A DNA stretch of 64,000 nt from a virus, in the IMG/VR virus record IMGVR_UViG_3300044446_000019, positions 1 through 64,000 of that record, one strand, 5' to 3'. Under the pieces are notes generated by a model that saw nothing but the letters and a program-made list of their open reading frames with translations, ran no database searches and was not told the DNA's origin. Below, in pieces: positions 15,706 to 25,517 of the stretch (position 1 is the first letter of the stretch; each line of letters begins with the position of its first letter). Position numbers and translations under genes: made by a program.

Positions 15706-15729
15706 GGTTACCATCTCCTGATGGTAACC
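15706..15729. repeat. Palindrome over HNH start codon
   Basis: Ten-base arms (ggttaccatc / gatggtaacc) around tc-ct. The ATG of the HNH gene lies in the right arm. It could be an operator, a translational lock, or the footprint of insertion. Confidence 0.9.
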
Positions 15730-16149
15730 GCTGAGGATAGATTCTGGGGAAAAGTCGAGAAAGGTCACCATTGGATATGGCAGGGGAGACCGAACGGTCA
15801 TGGATACGGACGTATCAGTGTCAACGGGAAACTTCGGTACGCTCACGTTTTCTCGTACCAGCTGAACGTGGGTGAGATTCCTCAGGGCCTTCAGATTGAC
15901 CACCTGTGCCGGGTCCGTATATGTGTCCGACCTGATCATCTGGAGGCAGTGACGCAGGGGACCAACCTCCTGAGAGGAATCGGGATCGCTGCGATCAACG
16001 CCAAGAAGACCCATTGCCCTCAGGGTCATCCACTGGCATATCCCAACGTCTATATATGGAGAGGATGTCGCCGCTGTATCCGCTGCAACAATGAAGCGCA
16101 GGCATGCAGGCGTCACCAAGGACGTCTCCCCCATTTATCCACAAAGTAG
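15721..16149 (+). CDS. HNH endonuclease, probable homing enzyme
   Basis: 142 residues. HHWIWQGRPNGHGYGRI, then LQIDHLCRVRICVRPDHLEAVT, the HNH core with DH, N/C and H residues, and a C-terminal zinc-like CPQGH / CRRCIRCN. It is on the strand opposite to its neighbours, and its 3' end overlaps the following glycosyltransferase by 37 bases, as expected of an inserted selfish gene. Confidence 0.88.
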   Translation: MVTAEDRFWGKVEKGHHWIWQGRPNGHGYGRISVNGKLRYAHVFSYQLNVGEIPQGLQIDHLCRVRICVRPDHLEAVTQGTNLLRGIGIAAINAKKTHCPQGHPLAYPNVYIWRGCRRCIRCNNEAQACRRHQGRLPHLSTK

Positions 16150-16778
16150 GCCATGTCTCTGGCGATACATTCCTGGAGTTCGGGAGTCACTTGTCCATTG
16201 GGGTACAGGTGTTCAACGGGGTACCCACCCACCATATTCATGCCGCCAGCCTCACGGGAACGCCAGTCCAGGTCATCGTCACCGGCCCACCATTGGAATC
16301 TCTCATCTGCCCGGAGCCTTTTCTCACCGGCCAGCATGAAAGCGAACCCCTGCATTCGTACTTCCAGCGGTACGGCTACTGGAGTCAGTAGGACCGAGTC
16401 ACTGACGCCAGGATGTCCACCGGAACAGGCAGCAGCGCAGTCGAACTTCCGTAGACCTATTGCTACAGCTTCGAACCAGCCCGATGGAACAATGACGTCG
16501 TCATTGATGACGGCCACGTCCCAGGTTTCTTTCTTCTCTATCTCCGCCAACATGGCCACTGTCTCAAGGCCCTGGTTCCACCAGCAGGAAATGTTGACGG
16601 CATCGCAGTACGTGTACGCCCAACCTATTTTCCTGCCGGCCAGGTGTTTGTGTACGAAATCTGGGAACACATCTGGAGAGGTTCGGATCAGGTATACGAA
16701 ATCAACCTGGGGCACGATCGCATCCAGACACTGTTCCAGGCAGTCACGCCCGTTCGTCGGGATCACGGCGAACTTCAC
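16113..16778 (-). CDS. GT-A glycosyltransferase
   Basis: 221 residues. FAVIPTNGRDCLEQCLDAI, the INDDVIVPSGWF acidic motif, then a WWAGDDDLDWRSREAGG segment typical of GT2-like enzymes. Third glycosyltransferase of the cassette; donor and acceptor are unknown. Confidence 0.82.
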   Translation of the reverse strand: MKFAVIPTNGRDCLEQCLDAIVPQVDFVYLIRTSPDVFPDFVHKHLAGRKIGWAYTYCDAVNISCWWNQGLETVAMLAEIEKKETWDVAVINDDVIVPSGWFEAVAIGLRKFDCAAACSGGHPGVSDSVLLTPVAVPLEVRMQGFAFMLAGEKRLRADERFQWWAGDDDLDWRSREAGGMNMVGGYPVEHLYPNGQVTPELQECIARDMAYFVDKWGRRPW

Positions 16779-16938
16779 CCGTCACCTCCAGGTTGAACAT
16801 GTAGTTCAGTGCGGCGGCTAGACCTGCCCGCCTCCGGTCACCTGGTGCGTCCGGAGGTGTCGACGCCCATGCCTGGTGGAAGACTTCAAGGGTTGTTTCA
16901 TCGAAGTCTTCCGGCGAGAACCATATTTTCGTCTCCAT
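16744..16938 (-). CDS. Hypothetical protein
   Basis: 64 residues overlapping the start of the next glycosyltransferase by 35 bases. Acidic and aromatic N-terminal half (DETTLEVFHQAWAS). Not recognised; the overlap leaves its 3' end doubtful. Confidence 0.5.
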   Translation of the reverse strand: METKIWFSPEDFDETTLEVFHQAWASTPPDAPGDRRRAGLAAALNYMFNLEVTGEVRRDPDERA

Positions 16939-17159
16939 CAGAACGCCGGCAATCCGTAGTGCTTCCGCCCGCAGGTGGAGCAGCGAGCAGACACAGTGGA
17001 CGTGTCTTCTTCCAAGCCACCGGCACCGATGCGACCAGTGGGCTGGACCGAGTAGACCCCGGCTCCACAGTCAACACAGACGTCAGCTATCAGAGGGCCG
17101 TGGATGGTTTCCCGGAAGCTGTAGCCATCCTTGAAACGGTGCCAGGCTCCAGCGATCAT
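16938..17159 (-). CDS. Zinc-ribbon protein
   Basis: 73 residues. CVDCGAG and CSTCGRKHYG form two CxxC knuckles about 30 residues apart. Start overlaps the downstream gene's start by one base. A small structural or regulatory protein. Confidence 0.65.
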   Translation of the reverse strand: MIAGAWHRFKDGYSFRETIHGPLIADVCVDCGAGVYSVQPTGRIGAGGLEEDTSTVSARCSTCGRKHYGLPAF

Positions 17160-17165
17160 GTGCGC

Positions 17166-17513
17166 TCACTCATAGGTAGTTACCGTGATCTGCTTCGCGA
17201 ATGTCTGAGTCAACGTGATCGTATCGTCGTACTCGCCCCAGAAATCAACGTTGGATTCACCCGCCGCGATCTCGTACATGAACGAGAACAGCTCGGTGGA
17301 GTCATCCTGCCGGATGACTAACTGGTACATGATGGTCCACCGGGTCTTTCCGTCGATCCCATTGTGCTCCACGTGCCAAAGGACCCCATGTTCATCGGAC
17401 TGGGTCTCACCCACCCTGGAGAAACTCAGTTCTGTCAGAGTGTCCTTGTCGATGGTGGCCCCTAGGCGCGTTCCATGAGCATTGCCGCTGTCCATGCTTC
17501 GTGCCACCTCCAA
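17166..17513 (-). CDS. Hypothetical beta-rich protein
   Basis: 115 residues. Alternating strands (TRWTIMYQLVIRQDD, DTITLTQTF), no motif recognised. Its first 17 codons overlap the end of the glycosyltransferase at 17462; an internal ATG (MDSGNAHG) is an alternative start. Confidence 0.6.
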   Translation of the reverse strand: MEVARSMDSGNAHGTRLGATIDKDTLTELSFSRVGETQSDEHGVLWHVEHNGIDGKTRWTIMYQLVIRQDDSTELFSFMYEIAAGESNVDFWGEYDDTITLTQTFAKQITVTTYE

Positions 17514-18523
17514 GCATTTGCCTGGATTGTCTGATCTGCCATGTATTGCCTCCCCATTTCAGCCTGCTCCTTGCGGAGCACGTCATCAGTGAGCAGGCGC
17601 TTGAGCTGGGCGTACCACTCTTTCGGGGTGGCAGCGAGAAGCCCGCAACCTGACTCACGGTTGAGCTTACGGTACTCCTCCCGTGGTGAAGCAATCCACG
17701 GAACACCCACTGCCATGTGCTCGATCCCCTTGAGCCTGGACTTCGAGGCGTTGAACGCAGTGGGCTCCAAGGGGACCATGGCTACGCTGTACGTCTCCGA
17801 CAGCGCCTTGTTCCAGTCGGTCAGGGGCACGGAGCCGGTACACGGTGGCGCCTCCTTGAGCCTGAGGACGTCCTTCACCTTGCTCTCGGGCCCAACGACC
17901 CTGAACGGGAAACCTTCCTCTATGAGCTGCTGAGCGGCCTTGCCTACCTCTTGTAGGTCCCCTGGGTGGGAGATAGTGGTACCACCCCACCCAAACCCAT
18001 CCGTATCCACTGCCGGGTAGCCCAACACAGCGGCCGGGACGTAGTTGTCGATGACAACTCCTCGCCCGTGCTTCGCGTAGACCTTCTGCAACCTGGCCGT
18101 GCTGGTGGTGACCAAGGTGGCACGCTTGCAGCATTCCATTGCCCATTTCCAGGACAGCGGGGAGCGCTTGTTGCTATGGCGGTACGTCTGGTACGCGATG
18201 TTATTCGGATGGATGCTGGACATGTCATCGTCCATATCGATGATGACAGCTACCTTGTTCTGACGCAGGATCTCGATCATTTGAGCTTGGAGTGGGTGAG
18301 CGGGGCGCTGCACTACGAGGACATCGGCGTCAGCTGGAACCTGAATCGAGACAACCTTCTGACTGCCGTCCGGGAGGTCCTCTGTCTTACAGGCGATGCC
18401 AGACTCTTTGCTGGGTGGCATGATCGTGATATCCATGCCCTGATCGTGAAGTGCTTGCGCGGGCCAGATGAGGCGGTAGTGCCCGCATCCATGGAGATCA
18501 GCCGGTAGCACATACACCTTCAT
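17462..18523 (-). CDS. GT4-like (GT-B) glycosyltransferase
   Basis: 353 residues. An N-terminal GYGHYR-like segment (LHGCGHYRLIWPAQAL), DADVLVVQRP and VIIDMDDDM, and a C-terminal region with VAMVPLEPTAFNASKSRLKG and GVPWIASPREEY, the nucleotide-sugar-binding part of GT-B enzymes. Often encoded by phages and in exopolysaccharide loci. Confidence 0.82.
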   Translation of the reverse strand: MKVYVLPADLHGCGHYRLIWPAQALHDQGMDITIMPPSKESGIACKTEDLPDGSQKVVSIQVPADADVLVVQRPAHPLQAQMIEILRQNKVAVIIDMDDDMSSIHPNNIAYQTYRHSNKRSPLSWKWAMECCKRATLVTTSTARLQKVYAKHGRGVVIDNYVPAAVLGYPAVDTDGFGWGGTTISHPGDLQEVGKAAQQLIEEGFPFRVVGPESKVKDVLRLKEAPPCTGSVPLTDWNKALSETYSVAMVPLEPTAFNASKSRLKGIEHMAVGVPWIASPREEYRKLNRESGCGLLAATPKEWYAQLKRLLTDDVLRKEQAEMGRQYMADQTIQANAWRWHEAWTAAMLMERA

Positions 18524-18531
18524 GTGATCTC

Positions 18532-19122
18532 CTACGTGTCGATAGGAAGTATGGTGGCGTAGTAGGTGGTACCGGAGGTTGCTCCCCAGATAACCAGGTT
18601 CCCGTTAATCTTCAGCTGCATCAATGGACCTACGACACCTACTGCCGGTGACGGATTACAGGCAACGGGATACGTGATAGTCGTCAGGGGTCGATAGCCC
18701 ACGGGGAGGTTAGTGACCACGGTGTCATTGGCGGTGGTACCGGATGCCATCTCCCCTACGATCTGAATACAGTTCGGCAGTGCTGACAGTCGGCGATATT
18801 GACAGGGGACTTCTGCGGCAACCGAGTTGTGCCAGCCGTTCTGGAACACGAACGGATGCCAGGGGTCGGGGTCTGCTCCTGGTCCAATGATGAAATTGCC
18901 GGCCGGTGGCACCTGGATGGCCATGACCCGTAGACCGGAGATCAGAGACATGTTGCTGACGTTGACTGCACCAATAGCCACGCTGTCACCGTCGTAGGTG
19001 ATGCTCACTCTGTCAGGTGCCACGGTGGCAGGGCGCATGGTCCACGTGAGACCCAGAGACTTCGCTCGGTCCACAATGGACTGGGCGCCTACGCCAACAA
19101 GGGCCGGTGCTTCGTCAGTCAC
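18532..19122 (-). CDS. Minor tail or receptor-binding-associated protein
   Basis: 196 residues. The C-terminal half resembles the tip domain of phage fibres (GYRPLTTITYPVACNPSP, then LMQLKINGNLVIWGA), the pattern of short beta-rich host-binding domains. Encoded just downstream of the long minor tail genes, overlapping the neighbour by 8 bases. Confidence 0.65.
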   Translation of the reverse strand: MTDEAPALVGVGAQSIVDRAKSLGLTWTMRPATVAPDRVSITYDGDSVAIGAVNVSNMSLISGLRVMAIQVPPAGNFIIGPGADPDPWHPFVFQNGWHNSVAAEVPCQYRRLSALPNCIQIVGEMASGTTANDTVVTNLPVGYRPLTTITYPVACNPSPAVGVVGPLMQLKINGNLVIWGATSGTTYYATILPIDT

Positions 19123-20194
19123 TGGCGTACGCCTTACGCAGTAGATGATTCATCTGACCTCCCTCGGTCAGCGCCATGGACCATGCCAACTCCAGCCACA
19201 GATCTCCCTGCCATCGGATGACCTGGTAAGAATCGTGGCGTGGATCCGGGGCAGTTGTCAGCGTCACCCGTTCGAAGATCGTCTGTCGGTTCGCCAAGTT
19301 TTGTGCCACCAATGTGGCCTGTGAGATGGTGGCAATCTGTAGATCCTGTGTCTCTAGGATCTGAAACCCCCGGTTCGCCTCCGAGTGGGGTGCAGTGGGG
19401 GGGACTGTGGCAATACCCACCACCGGCACACTGGAATCAGTGGCCGCGTTAGAAATGACCACGAACGTATTAGGTGCCATCAAGAGGTCATCGGTCTCGA
19501 CGATGTCTGATCGGGTGACCTGATTGCCGGCATCGTAGTCAAACTCCGGAATCCTGGTGGCCGGGTTAAAGGACCTGATGAACCTCAGGACCCCATTGTT
19601 ATCGAACCAAGGACTGAAATAGTCACCTGTCGTGGCCAGAGCCTCCAGCATCACGCCGCGACTGGTACCGATAGACCAGGAGTCCACGGACTGTAGCGGT
19701 GAAGGCTCCATGGAGAAGTCGATCGGCAATCCCTCCAGGACCAGGGCCACCACAATAGGGACCGTGCGCGGAGTTGCGCCCGTCAAACCAGAGACACCGT
19801 TCGGGGACTGCTGGTCAACCAGGAACATCTCGTCATTGAGCGCCATCTGACCGAGCTTGCCGCTAGTGTACTTCTGCCTGGAAGCGTCGGTGAACATGTA
19901 CTTCCCTAACGGGTACTGCTGCCCGTTAGGGAACACCATTGTCACCGTGATCCGGTCCGTGATGGAGTTGATGGCAGCGGTGTCTTCCTTGCCCAGGGCC
20001 AAAGTCAACTGACGCTTGATGGTCCTGGTGGTGTCATGGGTTAGTGCAGCACCGCGCAGTGGATGGATCTCTCCCAGGTTCTCACCCGTCACACCGTTGA
20101 TGCGGTGGAACCTGAACGTGGCCTGACGCTGACCCACCCATGGAGCCAGGTCCAGAAGTGGGTCATAGGGGAGGAGAGTGAGACCAGCCATCAT
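19115..20194 (-). CDS. Minor tail protein (baseplate-like)
   Basis: 359 residues. ATFRFHRINGVTGENLGEIHPL at the N-terminus and an N-to-C pattern of beta segments typical of actinophage minor tail proteins encoded after the tape measure. Overlaps the 1067-residue tail protein by 4 bases. Probably part of the tail tip. Confidence 0.7.
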   Translation of the reverse strand: MMAGLTLLPYDPLLDLAPWVGQRQATFRFHRINGVTGENLGEIHPLRGAALTHDTTRTIKRQLTLALGKEDTAAINSITDRITVTMVFPNGQQYPLGKYMFTDASRQKYTSGKLGQMALNDEMFLVDQQSPNGVSGLTGATPRTVPIVVALVLEGLPIDFSMEPSPLQSVDSWSIGTSRGVMLEALATTGDYFSPWFDNNGVLRFIRSFNPATRIPEFDYDAGNQVTRSDIVETDDLLMAPNTFVVISNAATDSSVPVVGIATVPPTAPHSEANRGFQILETQDLQIATISQATLVAQNLANRQTIFERVTLTTAPDPRHDSYQVIRWQGDLWLELAWSMALTEGGQMNHLLRKAYASD

Positions 20195-23100
20195 GGACTC
20201 ACGGGGGTAGGTGTGTCAGTAACCTCGACGATGGTCACCGGGGCCATGTATAAACGACGACTGTTCAGGACAGTGCCACCGGGCACCGACACGTTGGCAA
20301 ACCATCTGTTGCCGGCCTCATCTCGCAGGCAAATGAACGGCACGTCCACCCATGCCATGTTGCGTAGAGAAGTGAAGTCTTCCAAGGTTTCCGGGGAGAT
20401 GGCAGCAGCCTGGACGAGGAGGTTCCGGCTGAAGTTGGTGCCACCTCGTTCCGATGGCCGGAAGGCAACAACGAAGTCTCGGTCATACATGACCTGGAAC
20501 ACCTGGCCGGCAGCTTCGGGGAAGTTGAAGTCTTCCGACACCTCCCCATCCCAGCCGAGACAATAGGCCAGGTTGCTACTGCCGTTCTGGATCGAGTTGG
20601 TGGTAAAGATCCATACGTGACTGGTGGCATTGGTAGATGTGGCAGTGACACCGGGGGCCGGGATTGTCGCCGTGATAGTGGACGACCAGGACCCAGCGAA
20701 CTCATACAGGTTGACCTTCCGGACCCTGTAGCTGGCCAGGATCCCCACTCTGGCCTCGTAGTCATTGAACGACATCTGGGCCTGATTGGTGGCCTTCATG
20801 ATCGTTTTCCAGGTGGCGTCCACTGTATCCATACGCTGGATCTCGGTGTACCCCAGGTCATAGTTACTGACCAACAGATTGTCATAGGAAACGGTGATGG
20901 TGGTGGGGGACCCGGGACCAGCGATCGACCGGGTACCCACAAGACCAGCGACACCGTTGGCGGTGGTGGCTACCTGGATCAACCAGTCAGCCGGTTCTAC
21001 ATCCCCATCCAACCAAGCTTTGCCCTTGAAAGCGGAACCGAAGGCCAGGAGTCGGAGTTTCACCTTAGTGCCGGGGATGTAGCGACCAGCGAAGGTCACT
21101 GTTCCCAGGACGGTGTGCACCGCAGAAACCACACTGGTGAGAATCAGCTTCACTGAACCATCGATGGCAAAGTTGATCTCCCCGTATAGTTGATCACCAC
21201 TGCCGTTGTCCCGTAAGAACAGAGAACCCCAGTGATCAGCGCCAGAGGCAGCTGTGTCCGACGAGATCTCCACGTAACCGTTCACGTCACGAACAGAAAA
21301 GGTAGCTGCCCGGGTGAGTCGGTACACGTTGGTGGTGGACAACAAGATGTTGCCCGTGCTGCCGTTGACCGAATAGTCCGAGGCTGACCCACCCGAGGCG
21401 GTCCAGGCCTGTCCACTGGTAGCAGTACCCCAGCCGCTGGCCACCACCCGAGTGAACAGGTCCGACATCTGGTTGACCTGGTCGAGTGTCCATGCCAACT
21501 GGTTGTAGCTCAGGGCCGTGGGGATGAACTCCGGCGGCAGTCCACAATCGAGCCCGATCCCTGTGAGCGCCTGACTCAGGACCGTGACCCCAAAACCAGA
21601 CACAGGTGCTGGGTCGGTACTGAAGATCAACGTGGCGTCGGTAGTTTGATCATCCGTCGTCGCGGTAACCGGTGGAGCGTAGCCAGGAACCCAACCCATG
21701 TTGACAGTGGCGCCAACAGTTGGCTGACCATAGGTGGCACTGGACAACTGTTGAGGCGGCGGCACTAATGTATACAACCCGGCAGGGGTACCCGATAGCG
21801 CTGGTGCTATTGCACCCAACACTTCCCATCTGTTACCGGCGACCTCGGTCGCTGCGCTCCATACCCACTGAGGATTGGTGCCGGCGCCCATGGAAGGTGC
21901 AGTTGGGAACCGGAGAGTGATCTCCTTCCAACCATCAACGATCTCATCCAACCCGTCGAAATCATCAGGTGTGATGGATACATTCTGACCACTGCCGCTG
22001 AGGGTAGGCGAGGACAAGGTCAGGGGGACAGTCGTGTTACCGAACCGGCGAGCGTAGTAACGCACCTGTGGATACGACAGTGCCGATAGACCGGTATCGA
22101 AGATCTCCTGTGTGGCCGTGATTGTTCCGTAGACCTGAGCCCGAGCCTGCCGACCGTACACGTGAACCTCAGGAACCGGGCCACCGGAAGTATGCAAGGT
22201 CAACTGGGTCAAGACATGGGTATCAAGCTTCTCGAAGGTGCTGCCCACGGCAGTCAGATCCATGGGGGACGGGATATCCAGCTGCGTACCAGGGTGATCT
22301 GGCAGTGCATACAACTCTCGAACCGCGTTGAGATTTGAGAAGTCGGAGGTAGTAACAGTCGTGTTGCCGTTCAGTGCACCCACGTCGGCTGACGACAGGG
22401 TCACCGTGTATTCACCTACAGCCAGGCTTGGCTGAGCGTTGCTACCAGCAGCGAACTGGGCGACATCCAACAGGGGGATGGTGTTGGCACCCAAGATGGT
22501 GTCTTTACCAAAGGACGAAGAGGAGAACGTGGTACCAAACTGTTCGGCACCATATGCAATGCGTTGCTCCTCGCAGTAGAAGATCTCCAGAGCTACATAG
22601 AAGATGTAACAACTGGATGATCCGGCAATGGTGCCCGTGTTGACCGAGGTGCCCGTAGTGATGATGGTGTAAATGATAGGAGCGAGGATGTCCAGTCGCA
22701 GCAGGTTCAGGTAATTCCACGGCATCCGGGTAGAACTGGACGTGGGTGTGGTGGGACTGTTCCAGAACTGGTTGATCTCGCCGGTTTTGTTTCGATCAAT
22801 TTCCAGGTTATCGCCGAGTCGACCGAACAAGGCGAACGGAGTTACCGGGATGACGGCAGCGTTCTGGGCCATGTAAACGGCACTGGCCGAGCTGGAACCG
22901 GCACCGAAGATGTCACTGGTGCCAGACCCACCGATGAGGATGTTTACCCCCAAGATCCTCTTGGCGGTCAGGTTCGGGTACTGGCCAACGGCGAAGTTGA
23001 TGACGAGACCAGCATTAGCCAACGAGGTGTTCAGGGAGATACCCGAAGAGGTGCTCTGAGTCAGGAGAGCCTGGACTGCGGTAGCAGCACCGGACACAGT

Positions 23101-23394
23101 GCCACCGGTCATAGCTACAAGGTTGGCCGGGATAACCTCACGGCGCACTGGTCCACTGAGACCCTCTGTCCCGCGTCGATAGACAGCAGCCAGGTAGGTC
23201 TGTCCACGATCAGTCAACGGCGGCATCTCGTTGACATAGAACCGTGCGTCCTGGAGACGACGACTGGCGGTGACTGTCAACCCATGGCCTAGCTCCACCG
23301 CGTTCACACTGGGAGAGAAGACCGTGTTCTCATCCCGAATCGGCGCCCACTCCTGGCCAAGGATGAACGGGATATGCGGATTGTAGTTGCCCAT
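20191..23394 (-). CDS. Large minor tail protein with lectin-like domain
   Basis: 1067 residues. The N-terminal half is a beta-rich tail scaffold. A segment near 720-840 (SLFLRDNGSGDQLYGEI, KLILTSVVS, KVKLRLLAFGSAFKGKAWLD) looks like a concanavalin/LamG-type carbohydrate-binding fold, followed by a fibronectin-III-like region. A candidate for binding the host envelope. Start overlaps the tape measure stop by one base. Confidence 0.75.
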   Translation of the reverse strand: MGNYNPHIPFILGQEWAPIRDENTVFSPSVNAVELGHGLTVTASRRLQDARFYVNEMPPLTDRGQTYLAAVYRRGTEGLSGPVRREVIPANLVAMTGGTVSGAATAVQALLTQSTSSGISLNTSLANAGLVINFAVGQYPNLTAKRILGVNILIGGSGTSDIFGAGSSSASAVYMAQNAAVIPVTPFALFGRLGDNLEIDRNKTGEINQFWNSPTTPTSSSTRMPWNYLNLLRLDILAPIIYTIITTGTSVNTGTIAGSSSCYIFYVALEIFYCEEQRIAYGAEQFGTTFSSSSFGKDTILGANTIPLLDVAQFAAGSNAQPSLAVGEYTVTLSSADVGALNGNTTVTTSDFSNLNAVRELYALPDHPGTQLDIPSPMDLTAVGSTFEKLDTHVLTQLTLHTSGGPVPEVHVYGRQARAQVYGTITATQEIFDTGLSALSYPQVRYYARRFGNTTVPLTLSSPTLSGSGQNVSITPDDFDGLDEIVDGWKEITLRFPTAPSMGAGTNPQWVWSAATEVAGNRWEVLGAIAPALSGTPAGLYTLVPPPQQLSSATYGQPTVGATVNMGWVPGYAPPVTATTDDQTTDATLIFSTDPAPVSGFGVTVLSQALTGIGLDCGLPPEFIPTALSYNQLAWTLDQVNQMSDLFTRVVASGWGTATSGQAWTASGGSASDYSVNGSTGNILLSTTNVYRLTRAATFSVRDVNGYVEISSDTAASGADHWGSLFLRDNGSGDQLYGEINFAIDGSVKLILTSVVSAVHTVLGTVTFAGRYIPGTKVKLRLLAFGSAFKGKAWLDGDVEPADWLIQVATTANGVAGLVGTRSIAGPGSPTTITVSYDNLLVSNYDLGYTEIQRMDTVDATWKTIMKATNQAQMSFNDYEARVGILASYRVRKVNLYEFAGSWSSTITATIPAPGVTATSTNATSHVWIFTTNSIQNGSSNLAYCLGWDGEVSEDFNFPEAAGQVFQVMYDRDFVVAFRPSERGGTNFSRNLLVQAAAISPETLEDFTSLRNMAWVDVPFICLRDEAGNRWFANVSVPGGTVLNSRRLYMAPVTIVEVTDTPTPVSP

Positions 23395-25475
23395 TACAGA
23401 GTCCTCACCGCGAGCCGCGTGTTCCGGGCAGCCAACTGACTGCTGATACCAGCCCCCACGGCTACGCCTGTTGCCGTGGCTTCGTTCTGTGTCGGCAGCG
23501 CTCCCCGGAAGTTCACTTGGAGTGCATTGGCGCCGAAGAGAACATGGGTGGTGTTCTGGTTGATTCCGATACCCCCTAGGCCGGCAGTGAAATCCCCCAA
23601 CATGGCTTGGATATCCTGGGCCCCGGCTGCAATCCCTGCCCCAAACCCCTCCATGACCGCCCTACCCGTTGGCTCCAGGACCTTTTTGTCGGTTTCCTCG
23701 GGGCCCTTCCAGTCCGGCAACATGTTGGTGACCCAATTCAAGGTGGACCTCAGGCCGGGGATGGCGTTCTGGATACCGTTGATCAAGCCGTTGATCAGGT
23801 TCTTGCCGGCATTCAGAAGCAGGCCACCGAGGTCACCTAGTGCCTGCGTGACCTCATGTGGAATACCGGAGACCTTATCCTTCAGCTTCTGAGTGTTCTC
23901 CTGGAAGCCAAGCCAAAGCTTCAGGAAGAACCCGACGATGTTGTCCCAGATATCTGTCGCTGCGTGCGCGATGCCGTGTCCAATGACGGAGAAGAAGTCA
24001 CCAAGGAAGGCGACGATCTTGCCCAGTTCCAGGCCGAACCAGACGATGGCGTCAACGACAGCTGGGATGGCGGTGGACCCGAACCAGTCCACGAAAGCCT
24101 GAACGGACGCGAACAGGAACAGGACAGCTATCGTTACGCTCGCCAGTAGATAGAACGAAGCAATCGCTAACCCGATCGCCTCGTTCATTGCCCGCAGACC
24201 TGCCTCCGAGGCGAGGAAGGCGGTGAGCATCCCGAGCACCGTGGTCAGGTTGGTGATAAGGGCGTCACCACCGGCCTCATTCAGAGTGTCCAGGAACTGG
24301 ACGATGAACGCGAACGCAGTAACGAGCAGCGGCCCCAGGAGTTGCAGCGTCGTGAACATCTCATCGAGCCACACTTGGAACTTTTTGGACTCAGAGAGCT
24401 TAATGAGGTTCTCGCCCAATTTGGTCAGGCCAGAGTTCAGGAGACCGCCCAACTTGGACAGCAACGGGATAGCCGCATCACCGAGGCGTACCAGACCCAG
24501 TAGGAAGGTCCCGAAAGCGGGGCCGAACTCACGTAGCCACGCCGTGGTAGCTGGAATGACATTGGCGATGAGGCTATGAAACTCGGGGCCCGAGAACGCG
24601 GCCAAGATGTCGTGCAAGGCACGACCGAGCACGGTGGACAGTTCGCCGATGTTACGTCGCAACAATGGGGCAACGTTGTTGACGATGTCCATGACTGAAT
24701 TGCCGAAAGCCTTGAAGAAGTTCTGCTGCGCGACGGCCTGTAGGTCGGAGAACAGGCCCTTCAGTGGTAACAGACTCTTCACAAAGTTCTTAGCGGCCGG
24801 CTGGAGGCCAACCAGCGCCTCGTTCAGTTCCTTGGCATTCTTCGCCGCGAACGCACCCTGAACGGCTGTCCCGATGCCCTTGAAAGCCAGGAACAGGACG
24901 CCTGCCTGGAGACCGATGGCAGCAATCAAGGCAGGGATGGTGGTCAGGGTGGCCGCGACCGCATTCAGTGCCTGAAGTAGTGCACCGACCAGGCCGACGA
25001 TGGCACCAATGACTGGGATTAGGGCAATGATCAGCGGGGACCGGCCGGAGATGTTGAACGCGGAACCCAACGCGTCCTGGATAGCTTGAGTGAACTTGGT
25101 GAGGAATCCACCATCCGAGGTGGCCTTAGTAAAGGCGTCTTCTACCTCGTTGGCGATACCGGCGGCGGCTCGGGAGATGAACCGACCGTCTTTCCCGCGC
25201 ACGTTGTAGCGGAACTTCGGGGAGACCGGGATGTCTTCCTTCTCGACCGCGTCACCGATGGCCCTACCAATGGTGGGTCCGTGCCTACCGACCTCTTTCT
25301 CGATGCCTTTACCGAGATGGTCACCGATGTCGGCACCGATCTTGTCGGCGTCCTTCTCCCCGCTCTTCCCGGCCTCGTCCAGTCCTTTACGGACGTCGGG
25401 TTCCACGTCGTCGGTGCGAGCGTGGACGTTAATCCACGCATCGCCGAGGCTTCCGCCGCCGAGGGGTCCGGTCAC
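23394..25475 (-). CDS. Tape measure protein
   Basis: 693 residues from a GTG. Starts MTGPLGGGSLGDAWINV, then charged helices, with two hydrophobic blocks (LIIALIPVIGAIVGLVGAL and SFYLLASVTIAVLFLF) and Ala/Leu-rich helices throughout. Position directly after the tail chaperones is diagnostic. By the usual 1.5 A per residue it predicts a tail of about 100 nm. Confidence 0.88.
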   Translation of the reverse strand: MTGPLGGGSLGDAWINVHARTDDVEPDVRKGLDEAGKSGEKDADKIGADIGDHLGKGIEKEVGRHGPTIGRAIGDAVEKEDIPVSPKFRYNVRGKDGRFISRAAAGIANEVEDAFTKATSDGGFLTKFTQAIQDALGSAFNISGRSPLIIALIPVIGAIVGLVGALLQALNAVAATLTTIPALIAAIGLQAGVLFLAFKGIGTAVQGAFAAKNAKELNEALVGLQPAAKNFVKSLLPLKGLFSDLQAVAQQNFFKAFGNSVMDIVNNVAPLLRRNIGELSTVLGRALHDILAAFSGPEFHSLIANVIPATTAWLREFGPAFGTFLLGLVRLGDAAIPLLSKLGGLLNSGLTKLGENLIKLSESKKFQVWLDEMFTTLQLLGPLLVTAFAFIVQFLDTLNEAGGDALITNLTTVLGMLTAFLASEAGLRAMNEAIGLAIASFYLLASVTIAVLFLFASVQAFVDWFGSTAIPAVVDAIVWFGLELGKIVAFLGDFFSVIGHGIAHAATDIWDNIVGFFLKLWLGFQENTQKLKDKVSGIPHEVTQALGDLGGLLLNAGKNLINGLINGIQNAIPGLRSTLNWVTNMLPDWKGPEETDKKVLEPTGRAVMEGFGAGIAAGAQDIQAMLGDFTAGLGGIGINQNTTHVLFGANALQVNFRGALPTQNEATATGVAVGAGISSQLAARNTRLAVRTL

Positions 25476-25517
25476 AGCCTCATGGTACGGATCAAAGTGG
25501 GCAAGATGGTACTACTA

